DNA of 57,615 nt. It comes from JANXLS01 sp038227045. GTDB lineage: Bacteria > Planctomycetota > SZUA-567 > H5-PLA8. Positions 14,601 through 23,019 of the stretch are shown one piece after another. How positions within the stretch are numbered: the stretch's first letter is position 1; every line of letters starts with the position of its first letter. Location: positions 1 to 57,615 of the forward strand of contig JBBRQD010000024.1 of assembly GCA_038227045.1 (NCBI GenBank). Direction: 5' to 3'. The notes below the pieces were generated by a model, which searched no databases, was not told the DNA's origin, and saw nothing but the letters and a program-made list of their open reading frames with translations. The position numbers and the translations under genes are program-made.

Positions 14601-14624
14601 GAAGTCCTGTGTCGTCGACTTCAA
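8688..14624 (-). CDS. Giant FHA - transmembrane - AsmA-like protein with proline-rich tail
   Basis: 1,978 residues. Residues 1-105 look like an FHA phosphothreonine-binding domain (ESRVGSDATCEICI, MPVHAYL, SGQSLAIGAIQLKL), although the usual GR is GS and the serine before the histidine is missing. One membrane helix follows (about 115-140). About 1,750 residues of beta-rich sequence come next, beginning DVEIDRFDVHFWAGQIDVSN, which resembles the start of AsmA/DUF748 proteins; these form long grooves that carry lipids across the periplasm. The tail (about 1910-1978) is proline/alanine-rich with a run of ten prolines. The start is a TTG overlapping the previous stop (TTGA). A cytosolic FHA would link lipid traffic to Ser/Thr phosphorylation; a Ser/Thr kinase gene is in this window. 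Function is inferred. Confidence 0.7.
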   Translation of the reverse strand: MKSTTQDFSLFGALGSFHLPPGESRVGSDATCEICIRGDGIMPVHAYLRADGDRILIRPAHPEASTDTSRAAITVEGSLITGPATVLSGQSLAIGAIQLKLQRNRPKREGLWSHKWIRLVSYSILGTAALLALAFGYVRYIVLSDDSLRQMVQDAVHKALGRPAEDVEIDRFDVHFWAGQIDVSNMRIKERLDFQTSSPYFVQIPSLVVKLDALAFITSWKRDVRNLEITIKEDPSGRVPEITLERSKLDGSLNIDDILQKSNGMQGGKLPFSHLNFLLKINSAVVRLRDPFNNIGETSLEKIELVLRMKGAGQPIEIEKCEMQVSAQPVPPKQGTLSVSGRFGVIDEMCAIDPSKLSVESLVIEMGNFDLARVFEHFGYAWEPHGANFKVVLGKPINGNVKIDAPSPRDITLSGRINSDSLVSIKEEGQPSFGNISSKLQCGELHLVKEDKEGASFVPKKVDLKLESWTNPARSEPAFLTLRSQGQLNPNNGTSQYLVELNCGLQQLLNTDVGQRLKLDGSLGGSLTGSADLIVDAKKGLRIVAKFAGHDTYVMVPEEAKKPTDPARMVKQPLPLSFECIGTAQRDENGELDYVDVAQFSLLASSFAARSETASRIEFKQKDDRMAAEAKFKLDLHGREFCREFWPILSLFGFKKPLEEDFALEVMVHGKKHVIGMHAAGTASRQWNPDPAPVKLELIVYYNKLMRETLDPKLLGALPYLSLTVHTFSGGEKRLDVNVEANCTRRDGCEAIELVHLDINGKETGEPGVKIDADIAAFSDRFRPYIEMFLKQDANGKLSTELLALYTDSILTGSIHQEGRVKIKRVSSETQNATDHVEFSFNTLAGFKAVLRGKPGEVTATGRGEWLEPKLSFDLAGSYEQCLSANPEEPDKLRLLNLDRLKVEGSLGKFAVSVRDLDLLALPGLRTAANKTWTDALAGMDISGTISPEAAVLLKSLRILDPADPVSGTLDLEVAFDRSRDALDLKRFDFHQNGGFYVTALNASGTLAKVRGISARLFPTQPNNSTLAERAFGWLDESGPSAFFDHLGKEFTIHALEVDAKPFREWLVRTFNGAGGARKVPTLFAGIIERTWEPQGVWRADQVQLARDPNYPDTWRLNGVFRSDLKVRLSSSEEASAPVVTLSNPWKVELGLSLSKDSAAAIHGNVVFDESSFRASIPALKFEFEKPAKEPFKVELEGCASTRGVLPTSIGKLTATGKFGEFIVNNFVTPPNGAGAQFSAEKFSIKSAALECSGSIPAFDLKGDRLEARVESPSFELAALPEMWLLAPQSAGGTGRLKNISFSYNGGMAALMGSMSPKLWFKFDANDPRRFGLQPGTDALELEGDLEGVHIVVSKESAVEFAGRVRVSAAEIACKNFTAELHRIVPNVATGGTMVYKDQRISIPKLRVKSADPKFNLRQAAAAQGLPLEISGDVECEKPVTRGHLAVLRGALKAIAPDGPQMGAMDWPAVSKLFLTVGIKAPCLCFEPFDAANFDARNAIFKDLKLTIPMLTTSFIGGRLKLEDAEYDFSKVAARTGIAGDALSQITGLRHSQRVSFTDGDLCTLLGGEKPDPVRYAVCGKFGAQGPFGGIDFNGMDRLSWNGALKFDIQNFSIGAPIAPTGGAVPSLPWMDYFKHHAAGRSTVLARASLAESVSPVEMSMTASGPASNTATVFDGFLACVELYFAKVYGVESARWEFESFSPTVRIDKGLAAFEPFELKGKGACVGFDIQIRNLKLSLADESFADEVLIYPMALPIDAQERLSLQKWPATTRDVFLTAMRAGRMPLRISGPLSAPSIKFPWAETRAVARLTLFGVDAITDVDSLAKARENLLRVWGKADASLDAAASLADRHGVGLPGTLSSRLAKETIVDRAVKMPPKLMEAAAMSVGDRPKGPLLSPLESLKILLFAEPEPPPPPPPPPPVPVTDPANPLAPTPVKPAPVPEKQPAPAPTKVPVPAPLPVPAPEKSATPLKNGNP

Positions 14625-15004
14625 TGCTCTGCTTTCTTTTCCGCGTGAACACCCTGAGCGTCGTGAGATTCCGCGTGACCTTCGACATGGCCGCCATGAC
14701 TCGCGGCGGCGGCGGCGGCCGACGCAATTACTTGGCTTGCTATTACAATCATGTACAGAAGCAGAGCTAAAATCCCGCCCATGATCGCCAGTCCGAAAGT
14801 TGGAACCGCTGGCAATGTGCTGGGTGCGGGGGGCTGGCTGTTATAGTCCCCCCACCTTTCGCCGTGACCATGATCGTCGTGCTCGTCGCGGCCATGTCCG
14901 CCGTGGTCATCATGGCCATGGCCCTCGTCGGCATGACTTTTCGCATGAGTTGAGCCGCCGTGGCTGTCGTGTGCTTCGTGTTCGTCGTGACCGTGTTCCG
15001 ACAT
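14621..15004 (-). CDS. Histidine/aspartate-rich single-pass membrane protein
   Basis: 127 residues. The N-terminal 50 or so are almost entirely H, D, E and G (HGHDEHEAHDSHGG-type repeats), then one membrane helix (FGLAIMGGILALLLYMIVIA) and a second His/Glu-rich tail. Such stretches bind divalent metals such as zinc or nickel, but no transporter core is present. The ATG at 15004 has GGGGAG at a good distance; the open frame reaches 15046 without support. It overlaps the start of the FHA-AsmA gene by 4 bp and is the first gene of that cluster. No family recognised. Confidence 0.75.
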   Translation of the reverse strand: MSEHGHDEHEAHDSHGGSTHAKSHADEGHGHDDHGGHGRDEHDDHGHGERWGDYNSQPPAPSTLPAVPTFGLAIMGGILALLLYMIVIASQVIASAAAAAASHGGHVEGHAESHDAQGVHAEKKAEH

Positions 15005-15212
15005 GACCGCTCCCCGCGATTTGCCCAAATGACCGACGCCACCCAAACCCTGTCGGCGCGGCGCATCGGTAGCCCATATTTTATCGCATAATTTTACCGC
15101 AAATACGACGCAAATGAAGCGTCATTCCTTCGATTCAGATAAACACTCAACCCCAATTTTAGTTTCTTTTTACACAATCTACCGGCATAAACCCTAAAAC
15201 CATCTTCATCCT

Positions 15213-15902
15213 TCAGCCCCGCCCATAAACCGCAACCCAATGCGCCGGATATAATAACGGCACCCGCGTCAGTTCCATTTCTTCAAGCGAATCGCCCACT
15301 AGATCGCGAAGGCGCCGAATCGAAAAACGATGCAAATGGTAATCGACGTGATACGCGCTCTTGGCCTCGGCGACCTTCTCGCCGCCAAACAGCCGCTGCA
15401 ACCCCAGAGCCTTCACCCAGCGCATGCCGCGTTCGATCTGTTCTTCATCTGAAATCGAAATCACGATGCGCCCGCCGATTTTCGTCACGCGCCGCAGTTC
15501 CGCCATCACTTTGCCGGGGTGGAGCACATGAGATAAAAGCGACGACGCGACCACGCGATCGAACATGCCGTCCGGAAACGGGAGCTGTTCGGCGTCGGCC
15601 TGAACAACCCGCACATCCTCGCCCAGCCGCGCGCGCGCGCGCAGCGCCATGGTCGGAGACAACTCGACGCCATACCGCTGCCGGCAAGTCAAGCGCTCCA
15701 GCAAACTCCCCGCTCCGCAGCCGACATCGAGCAGCGTATGCCACGGCCGCAAATCCAGCCCGCGCAGAATGGCGCGAACCCGCAGCGATTCGACCCACCG
15801 CACGGCCGCGATCGGATGACCATAAAAAATCTCCGGGTCGTGCCGCTGGATCATCTGCTCATTCCAGCCCGCAAAATCCTCTGGCGCTGTCAATTCAGTC
15901 AT
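15213..15902 (-). CDS. Class I SAM-dependent methyltransferase (Methyltransf_11 type)
   Basis: 229 residues. Motif I is LLDVGCGAGSLLERL (about 57-71), the acidic motif II lies in GVELSPTM, and LPFPDGMFDRVVAS and IGGRIVISI complete the Rossmann SAM-binding fold of small-molecule or lipid methyltransferases. The substrate is not predictable. It follows the 2,293-residue protein gene by 235 bp, separated by a large palindromic repeat, so it may have its own promoter. Confidence 0.85.
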   Translation of the reverse strand: MTELTAPEDFAGWNEQMIQRHDPEIFYGHPIAAVRWVESLRVRAILRGLDLRPWHTLLDVGCGAGSLLERLTCRQRYGVELSPTMALRARARLGEDVRVVQADAEQLPFPDGMFDRVVASSLLSHVLHPGKVMAELRRVTKIGGRIVISISDEEQIERGMRWVKALGLQRLFGGEKVAEAKSAYHVDYHLHRFSIRRLRDLVGDSLEEMELTRVPLLYPAHWVAVYGRG

Positions 15903-16040
15903 GAAACGGCTGCTGCCTTAAAAAATCGCAACGCGGGCATTGCGGCCCGCGCATCGTTGTCGTAAGAATAGTCGAGAGTGAAATAATGAAGGAAGATCGC
16001 GAAATTCAAAATGCAAATTTAAAGATTTAGAGAAGATGGT

Positions 16041-16133
16041 GGGTGCCACGGAGCAGTACCCTGCTCCGTGCTGTCGCGCACTGAGAAATTCAGCGACTCA
16101 CAGCACGGAGCAGGGTACTGGTCCGTGGTACCC
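16041..16133. repeat. Nested palindromic (REP/BIME-like) element, copy 1
   Basis: Two 34-bp arms (16041-16074 and 16100-16133) are inverted copies with two mismatches, separated by 25 bp. Each arm begins GGGTGCCACGGAGCAG and is itself a hairpin (GGAGCAG-TACC-CTGCTCC). The element starts 5 bp beyond the stop codon at 16138 and could act as a transcript-stabilising or terminating structure. A second copy with perfect arms lies at 31741-31859; the two bracket the sigma-factor locus. Confidence 0.85.
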
Positions 16134-16137
16134 CTGC

Positions 16138-19100
16138 TTACTTCCTCTTCATTCGAAAAACCGCCGCGCCGCAGATCGCCAGCAATACCAGTCCCGCCAT
16201 CGCGCTCCAATTCAGCGACGCGCTCTTTGAGCGCAGCGACAGCGTCAGTTCGGGATGCACTTCGACGCAGCGGTAATTCAACTGGGTCATGCGCAATTCG
16301 CCCACTCGCATTTCGTTGGACTGAAAGCCGCTTAAGGTTCCATCGACCGTGATCCGTCCTGCCCCGCTGTCCAGCAATCCGCCTTGAAGCGCCGCGCTTT
16401 TTTCAAGCAGGGGCGCTGGAGCCGGCGGCAACTGTGGAAGCTCGCCTTTTCCATACCCGGCGAAGCGGCGCAAAAAGAGCAAGTCTTCCAGGCGCATTTC
16501 CGATGGCGGCGCAGCGGGCGGCTCCGCCTCTTTCTTGCTCAACGCCCCGGCACGCCAATGAATATTCAGGAAATTGAAATGATCCAGATACTCGCGAACC
16601 TGCTCCGGATCGAGATTGCCCGAATTGGCGTCGTCCAATTCCTTCTTACGTTTCTGCTCGCTCAAGCGGCCCTGCCATTCGTTGCCCAGCCGCAGATTGT
16701 CCGAATTGAAAGACCGCTGAGCGTTCAACTCCTCGCGCGAAATGCGCTTCGATTCATCGCCCTCCATAACGCTTTCCACTCCGCCCAGCGCCGTCACATT
16801 GTCGTTAAGTTCCTGCTGCTCGACCGCGATGCTTTGCAGCGCTTTTTTGCGGATCGCCGGACGCTGCTCGGGTGTGTCGGCGATCTTTGCCAGGCGCGCG
16901 ATTTCCTTGATGTTCGAATTCACCCGGCTGCCATTGAGCACGCTGCCGACCACTTCTTTCATGTTGCCGCCCGAGCGGCTCGCTTCGTAATCCTCCGGCA
17001 CATAAATCCGCCAATGCGTTTCGACGACCGGCACATCCAGCACCCGCGGCGCTTTCGGAGTGAACGACAGATACAGCGCCGGCAACGGCGCGCGGGCGCT
17101 TTCATACACGATCTTGACGCGCGCCGGCAAATCGGTCTCCGTCATGCGCGGCAGTGGAATCGACAACACGTTCGGCTTCGTGCGGCTCACCGCCGCGCTG
17201 TTCCCGCCAATCGACACCGACCACAGCGTCGCGTCCGCGGGCATCTCTATCTCCAAGAATTGCAGCGAATGATTGCGCACGCGGTACGTCGCCTCCGAAC
17301 GCACGCCACCGTCCGAAGCGATCGTCGTAACAAGTTCCGCCTGGACCACTTCCGCCGCTGGTCCGACCTCTATTTTCAGCGCCGTTTCACGCAGCGTCAT
17401 CGACCATCCCGGCTCGCCTGAAAAAACCTCCGCCAGCGCCTTCTTCGAAATTTTCTCCGGCAGAAACGGCAGTTCTTCCGCGTCTTTGATCGGATTCAAC
17501 CGCCGGCTCGACACCAGCGCCACCGCTCCATTTTCAGACGGCAGAAGACCCGCATAGTGCTCGACCCCGCGCGCACCGGCGTCCTCGATCGACGGCGGCT
17601 CGGCCAGCGCATCCTTGCCCGGCGTGCGCGGCAGCCGGTACGCGATGTCGACGATCTGTTCGCCACTGACGGGCGACTGCATCAGCACGGTCAGCAGCGT
17701 GCCGCTTGCGCCCGGAACCAGTTCGCGCCCGCGCAGATTCTTCGCGTCGAGTCCGGTCAGCTCCGCGCCGGCAGGAAGCTTGATCACGAACCGGTCGCGG
17801 CCCGCGCGCTCAATGCGGTAGCGGATGCGCGCGACAATCTGCACGTGTTCTTCCGCCGCGCTGACAAAAGTCACCACGGTCGCATACAGAGCGCTGTCCT
17901 GGCGCGCGACATCGATCGCCAGCCGCGTGTCGGATTTCGACGACCGAAACGCCAGCCGCCAATCCTGCCCCGCATTCAAGTTCACCCAGCGCGGCGCGCG
18001 TTCCACCGGCACGGGCTGCATTGTCGTCCCGGCGCTCTGAGAAAGGCTTAGCGACGCATCGGCGGCCAAAATCCAATCGACTGTCTCCACCGTCGCCGCA
18101 TCCGCCACCGTGCGCGGCAGAGGCAATTCCAGAAGCAGCGCACCCTTTATAGGCACCGCCAGCGGCGCCTCGGCCGACCAGCGAATTTCAACGCCCGTCA
18201 CCGCTCGTCCGGAGAAATGAATCACCAGCCGCCGTTTTCCCGCGTTCTCCACAATCTCCCAATCGCGCAACAGCGTGGCGCGCACCGTCCGCACCTCCCA
18301 ATTCGGCGGCAGTTCGACTTCGTGCCGCAGCGGCCCGCGCCCGGACACGGTGTAACGCGTGCGCACGCCGACCGTCATTTGATTTTCGCGAAGCACCCCG
18401 GCGAACTGAGTCTCGAGAGTCGTCTGCGACGGTTCCGGCTCCGCTGCCACGCGCGCCTCGCCCGGCGTGCCGTTGTAATGCAGAATGCGGTCCGGCTGCG
18501 CGTCCGCCGGCAGCATGACCGCGGCGGCGAGTTCCTCCTGCGACGCGCGTTTCAAATCCCCAAACGAACGTGCCGCAAAATGACGCCCTTCACCGTGCTT
18601 CAAACCGATAAAGCCTTCCTTGCGCAGCGCGTTTTCCAGCGACAATCCCGCCGCGGGAGCGTCCGCCGCGCCGAGCGGCGCCCAGCCGGCGATTTGAATC
18701 GTGACATCGGAAATCGGTTTCTGAAACCACAGCCGCAGACGTTTCTCCGCGCCCTCGCCGCTCACCGTCCATTCCGACAATCCCGGCGCCGCAGCCGCGG
18801 CAATATTCCAATCGCCCACGACTTGATACGAGAGCTGATCGACCGGCGCGCCGTCCCCCGTCACGCGCTCGACGCGCGACACCGCGTAGCCGTCCAGGCC
18901 CAATTCGAACTGCATGTAACTTTGCGACGTGATGCGCGCTTCCCCTTTGCCGCGAATGTCCGGCGAATGCCAGCTCAATGCCACCGCGCCGTTGAGCCCC
19001 AGCGCGATCTCGCAGCGCTGCGTTTTTCCATCAGGACTCTTGATCACCCACGCGCCCGCGGGCAGCGCTTTCGTGTCGAGTTCCACGTTCGCGGGCAGCG

Positions 19101-22100
19101 TGGCTGTCAACCGCGTCGCGCCGCCGGGAACGACTTGCCCGCGAAGGCTCGCCCGACCGGCTTCCAGAATCAACGCGCCGCGCAATTCGAATTCGAGCAC
19201 AAACTTCTTCGCGCCATTGAGCTGCACGAACAACACGCCGCCCAGATTCGAAACGCCCGCCGGCTGCCCGTCGATCTTCACCGAAACCAATCGGCTCGGT
19301 CCAAAATTCAGCGGCAGTTTCGCCCAGCCCTTCGGGTCGTACGTCGTTACGTCGAGTGTCCCTTTGATCGTGTAGGACATATCGTCGGCACTCAATTCGT
19401 ATTCGGCATTTCCCAGCGAATACGGAATGATCGCGGGCTTCGCTTCTTTCGTCATCGGCGCGTCGATGGTCGGATCCTTCTTCTCCGGCTTCACGCGGCT
19501 CATCAAATCGAGGAACACGGATTTCGGGACGTAGACTTTCGTATCTTTTGGATTCGCTTCGAGCGGGAGCTTGCCGTCCTTCGGATAGGGAATCAACACG
19601 GGTTCGGCCTCGCCCGCATACGCAGCGCGAGGGGAAGCGGTCAACGCACCCAGAACACAGACCGCCGCGCAGATAGCTTGCGCCGCAAGTCGCGCAGACC
19701 GCCGGTTCAAAAGAATCTTGAAGCCGTGCGAAAGATACGCCGCGCCCAATAACAGGGCGAACGCGCTCAACCCTTCACAGAATGGAATCAGCAGCAACGG
19801 CGATTCCCAATCGAGCGCGAGCGGAACCAGCGACCCCAGCGCCAATCCAACCAACAGATAAACCAGCGCGGCAAAAAATGAGCGGCGCAGCATCAGCCAT
19901 ACGCCCAGCAACAGCGCAACGACAAACATCGCGCGCGACGCGAACGCGCTGTACGTCAATTCGCGATATGCAAGCACCAGTCGCGCGGACCCACCCAGCT
20001 TTGCGGATTTCAAACTCGCTCCTTCCGGAATCGCCAGCCCGCCGATTGCGCGCGCCTTTACAAGCGCGGGACTGGCCGCCGCTTCAATCGGTTTCAACGC
20101 CTGCGTGCGATTGTCCGATTGGGCTTGATCCGGTTGTGGTTGTGCCTGCTGAAATTTTCCCTGATCGTAGCCCACCGCCGCTCCCGGCGCTTCATCCTGC
20201 CATGCCGACCAGAGCGGCCATTCGCCGGAAAAAACCCGATCCAAAAACTGCCGCGCGAAAAATCGCGGCTCGCGGGTTTTGTGCGGCGTCATGTTTCCGC
20301 CCGAAATGTCGAACACATATTGCGCCGGATGGCACACGGTCCAGCTCGTCGCGCCCACGGGAAATCCGCTGAATTCCGGCGCGAACAACTCGATCGAGCC
20401 GAAATTTCCGAGCGCGCCGAACTGCCGCTCGTAGACCATTTCAACCCGCGCGGTACTGTGCGGCGGGACTGGAATTCGGATTGCATCGGCGCTGCCGCCC
20501 TGCACCGGCTTCGCGCTTTCGCCGTCCACGTAAAGCCCGAGGAGTTTCGCGCCGGGCGGCAGCGTGACCTCCATATATTGCTGAGAATACGAGAGAATCA
20601 TGTCCGCGTGCGTGCGCGACACGCCGGACTCGTCCAGCACCGTGGTCAGATTCAATTCGCGCACCAGGTTGCTCAGCACCGGCGCGCTCTCGAGATTCTT
20701 CGTGCGAAACGTGCCGTATTTTCCGCCCAGGCCAAACGTGAATGCGAACAAGGCGCGCCCGCTTTTAATTGGGTTCGCAAACGACGGCGTGTCGTCAAGC
20801 GATGCGGGTTGCAGCGATTCGCCGGGCTTCACTTCGAGACTCACGACACCCGCGCTTTGGAACACGATCCAGCGCCGGCTGTCGAAATTTCCCTCGATGC
20901 GAATGTCCGGCACGGGCACGTCCGTCTCGGCCACCAGCGGCGCGCGGTATTCGACGCGCAGCGTCCGCACTTCGCGCCAGGGTTGATCGAAACGCACGAT
21001 CCGCTGATTCGGCTGAGCCCCCGGAGCCACTTCGCGCACGCCTTTTCCATCGATGAAAATCGGATCTTTGGCATCGGACGGCAGCGAGAGCACGAGTTCG
21101 TCAACCGCCCGCGCGTGCTCCAACGCCAGAGTGCGAATGTCCGCGCGCACCCACAACTCGCGCTCCGTCGTCTGCACGTGCAGCACGCTTTCGTACTCGC
21201 CGCGCGGCGGGTTGTGCGACAGATCCAGCCGCAATTCGGCAGCCGGCGTTTCGCTCGCCAGCCCCGCGCGCAGCACCGTCTCCGCGACACCAAGACGCGC
21301 CAGAGTTGCGGCAAAATCGCTGCGCCATCCGGGCATTTCGCCGAACGCGATATCGATCGACGCATGTGCCGACACGCCCAGCACGCTCTCCGTTCTGCGC
21401 GCGCCCGAAATCGCGGGCAGCGTGAAATTCAGCGCGTGTGTCTGCCATACTGCTTCGGCCCAGGCCGTATCGCGCAAGCCGAAATTCATGTCCAGATCGA
21501 ACGGCGCCGTGACGCCCTCGGAGTCGTTCAAGCGCACGGTCCAGTTATCTTCCTTGCCTTCTTCCACCGGTTCGAGAACACTGCCGCGTCCGGTGCCGCG
21601 CTCCTTGATGCCCGTCAATTTCCACTGCGGCGGAACGGCCAGATTCAGCGCAAAAACCCGGCCTTTTTCAGGCTGCACCGAGATCGTGCAGCGCAGCAAC
21701 ACCGCTTTCTCGGCGATGGTCAATAGCGCCGCGCTGCGCGTATCGAAGACCGAGCTGAACGGCGTCACGTGCACTCCGGCTTTCGCGCCGGGCTGCTCGA
21801 TAAAATATTGCCGCGCCAGCCGCCCTTCCCACTGCGGCCGTTGAAACCGCGGAATCGCCGGGCGGTCTTCGAGCGACAGCTCGCGCAATCCCACGGTCTT
21901 CGTCATGGCCATCGTGGCATTCGGAGGCTCGTACAGCGCGAGCGTGCGCGTGTTCTTGCGCGCGTCTTTCAGTTCCGGCGCGCTCAAGTCGAAGTCGCCG
22001 GCGGGCGCGGCGAGAAGCCCCGACGCCGAGATGTACACGTCGCCAATCGTCGGTTCATCCAGCAGCACACTCAGCGCGCTGCCGTCCTGCAACCACGAGT

Positions 22101-23019
22101 GCACGCCCGATCCCGCCAGGCGAATCACGCGGCATCCGGGCGGCACGGCAAACGCCAGTTCGCTCGTTTTTCGCCGCCCGATTTGCACGCTCGACTGCCA
22201 GTAAAAATACGGACTCGCCGGATGCAGCAAATAGGACATGTGATGATCGGCCTGAAGCAGCACTTCGCTTTTGCGCGAATCGTATTTGCGTTTCCAGCTT
22301 AGCGAAACCGCCGGCGGCACGACGGGCTGCGTCCGGGCGACCGGACAGGTAAACGACGTGCTGTCCGCCTTCGCATCGTACGTCGAATCCAGCGCGCCTT
22401 CCGCTGACGACGGAATCGCGCGCCCCGGAACCGTCATGCGCACGCTGCTGCTGGCCGAGTCAAGCAGCGTCGCCGACAGTTTTTGAACGTCGTCCGCGAT
22501 GGTTAAAGGCAGCGCGAAAGACAGCGTTCCGCTGTGCAGCCCCGCGCCCTTTACGAGCAATTGCGCGCGCCCATTTTCCAGCACGACCCATCCCGGCTGG
22601 CCGTCGAGCGTGACGTGGCCGAGATTTTGAATCGCGCCCAGATTGCAGCGCGTCCACTCTTTGCCCGCCACGGTCAATTTGAATTGAACGTCGAAGCGCG
22701 CTGAAAATTCCCCCGCTTGCCCCGCGTAAATCGCCTCCATTAAGGAGGACTCTATCGGCGGCAGCGGCACGATTTTGGGCTTCGGATTTCGCGCCGTAGC
22801 CATGTCAACTAGGCCGCGATACTCTTCCAGGGTCATCACCGTGGCATTCGGATCTTTCCCTGTGATTTTCAAAAACTCGTCGTACGGAACGTACGTTTCG
22901 ACCGCGCGAATTTCCCGCGCGTTTTTGAATTCATCCTCGCCCGCCGTCGCCCATGCGCTCCATGAAACGGCGATGACCAGCAGCGCGGCAGCGATCCGGT
23001 GCATGTGTCTCGCGTTCAT
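16138..23019 (-). CDS. Giant membrane-anchored protein made of two fused paralogous units
   Basis: 2,293 residues, family not recognised. Unit A (1 to about 1134): signal peptide ending near WATA, a VETYVPYDEFLK motif, beta-rich region, and several membrane helices near 1020-1100. It is followed directly by a second signal-peptide-like stretch (AAQAICAAVCVLGALTA, cleavage-like AYA-GEAE near 1134). Unit B (about 1135-2293): YVPKSVFLDL, LGNAEYELSADD, beta-rich region, WRIYVPEDYEASRSGGN, a charged coiled-coil-like stretch, and a final helix plus RMKRK. The neighbour at 23016-26477 is a free copy of the same layout and length. The ATG at 23019 overlaps its stop (ATGA) and has GGAGG six bases upstream. 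Probably a long extracytoplasmic beta structure anchored in the membrane. Role inferred only from the sigma/anti-sigma/vWA neighbours. Confidence 0.8.
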   Translation of the reverse strand: MNARHMHRIAAALLVIAVSWSAWATAGEDEFKNAREIRAVETYVPYDEFLKITGKDPNATVMTLEEYRGLVDMATARNPKPKIVPLPPIESSLMEAIYAGQAGEFSARFDVQFKLTVAGKEWTRCNLGAIQNLGHVTLDGQPGWVVLENGRAQLLVKGAGLHSGTLSFALPLTIADDVQKLSATLLDSASSSVRMTVPGRAIPSSAEGALDSTYDAKADSTSFTCPVARTQPVVPPAVSLSWKRKYDSRKSEVLLQADHHMSYLLHPASPYFYWQSSVQIGRRKTSELAFAVPPGCRVIRLAGSGVHSWLQDGSALSVLLDEPTIGDVYISASGLLAAPAGDFDLSAPELKDARKNTRTLALYEPPNATMAMTKTVGLRELSLEDRPAIPRFQRPQWEGRLARQYFIEQPGAKAGVHVTPFSSVFDTRSAALLTIAEKAVLLRCTISVQPEKGRVFALNLAVPPQWKLTGIKERGTGRGSVLEPVEEGKEDNWTVRLNDSEGVTAPFDLDMNFGLRDTAWAEAVWQTHALNFTLPAISGARRTESVLGVSAHASIDIAFGEMPGWRSDFAATLARLGVAETVLRAGLASETPAAELRLDLSHNPPRGEYESVLHVQTTERELWVRADIRTLALEHARAVDELVLSLPSDAKDPIFIDGKGVREVAPGAQPNQRIVRFDQPWREVRTLRVEYRAPLVAETDVPVPDIRIEGNFDSRRWIVFQSAGVVSLEVKPGESLQPASLDDTPSFANPIKSGRALFAFTFGLGGKYGTFRTKNLESAPVLSNLVRELNLTTVLDESGVSRTHADMILSYSQQYMEVTLPPGAKLLGLYVDGESAKPVQGGSADAIRIPVPPHSTARVEMVYERQFGALGNFGSIELFAPEFSGFPVGATSWTVCHPAQYVFDISGGNMTPHKTREPRFFARQFLDRVFSGEWPLWSAWQDEAPGAAVGYDQGKFQQAQPQPDQAQSDNRTQALKPIEAAASPALVKARAIGGLAIPEGASLKSAKLGGSARLVLAYRELTYSAFASRAMFVVALLLGVWLMLRRSFFAALVYLLVGLALGSLVPLALDWESPLLLIPFCEGLSAFALLLGAAYLSHGFKILLNRRSARLAAQAICAAVCVLGALTASPRAAYAGEAEPVLIPYPKDGKLPLEANPKDTKVYVPKSVFLDLMSRVKPEKKDPTIDAPMTKEAKPAIIPYSLGNAEYELSADDMSYTIKGTLDVTTYDPKGWAKLPLNFGPSRLVSVKIDGQPAGVSNLGGVLFVQLNGAKKFVLEFELRGALILEAGRASLRGQVVPGGATRLTATLPANVELDTKALPAGAWVIKSPDGKTQRCEIALGLNGAVALSWHSPDIRGKGEARITSQSYMQFELGLDGYAVSRVERVTGDGAPVDQLSYQVVGDWNIAAAAAPGLSEWTVSGEGAEKRLRLWFQKPISDVTIQIAGWAPLGAADAPAAGLSLENALRKEGFIGLKHGEGRHFAARSFGDLKRASQEELAAAVMLPADAQPDRILHYNGTPGEARVAAEPEPSQTTLETQFAGVLRENQMTVGVRTRYTVSGRGPLRHEVELPPNWEVRTVRATLLRDWEIVENAGKRRLVIHFSGRAVTGVEIRWSAEAPLAVPIKGALLLELPLPRTVADAATVETVDWILAADASLSLSQSAGTTMQPVPVERAPRWVNLNAGQDWRLAFRSSKSDTRLAIDVARQDSALYATVVTFVSAAEEHVQIVARIRYRIERAGRDRFVIKLPAGAELTGLDAKNLRGRELVPGASGTLLTVLMQSPVSGEQIVDIAYRLPRTPGKDALAEPPSIEDAGARGVEHYAGLLPSENGAVALVSSRRLNPIKDAEELPFLPEKISKKALAEVFSGEPGWSMTLRETALKIEVGPAAEVVQAELVTTIASDGGVRSEATYRVRNHSLQFLEIEMPADATLWSVSIGGNSAAVSRTKPNVLSIPLPRMTETDLPARVKIVYESARAPLPALYLSFTPKAPRVLDVPVVETHWRIYVPEDYEASRSGGNMKEVVGSVLNGSRVNSNIKEIARLAKIADTPEQRPAIRKKALQSIAVEQQELNDNVTALGGVESVMEGDESKRISREELNAQRSFNSDNLRLGNEWQGRLSEQKRKKELDDANSGNLDPEQVREYLDHFNFLNIHWRAGALSKKEAEPPAAPPSEMRLEDLLFLRRFAGYGKGELPQLPPAPAPLLEKSAALQGGLLDSGAGRITVDGTLSGFQSNEMRVGELRMTQLNYRCVEVHPELTLSLRSKSASLNWSAMAGLVLLAICGAAVFRMKRK

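Noticed and set aside
14621..15004. ZIP or CDF zinc transporter because of the His-rich repeats
   Set aside because: Only one membrane helix is present and no transport core.
18217..21726. Long plus-strand frames opposite the 2,293-residue gene (511 and 535 residues)
   Set aside because: They are Arg/His/Pro-rich shadows produced by codon bias of the GC-rich minus-strand gene and show no domain or ribosome-binding site.
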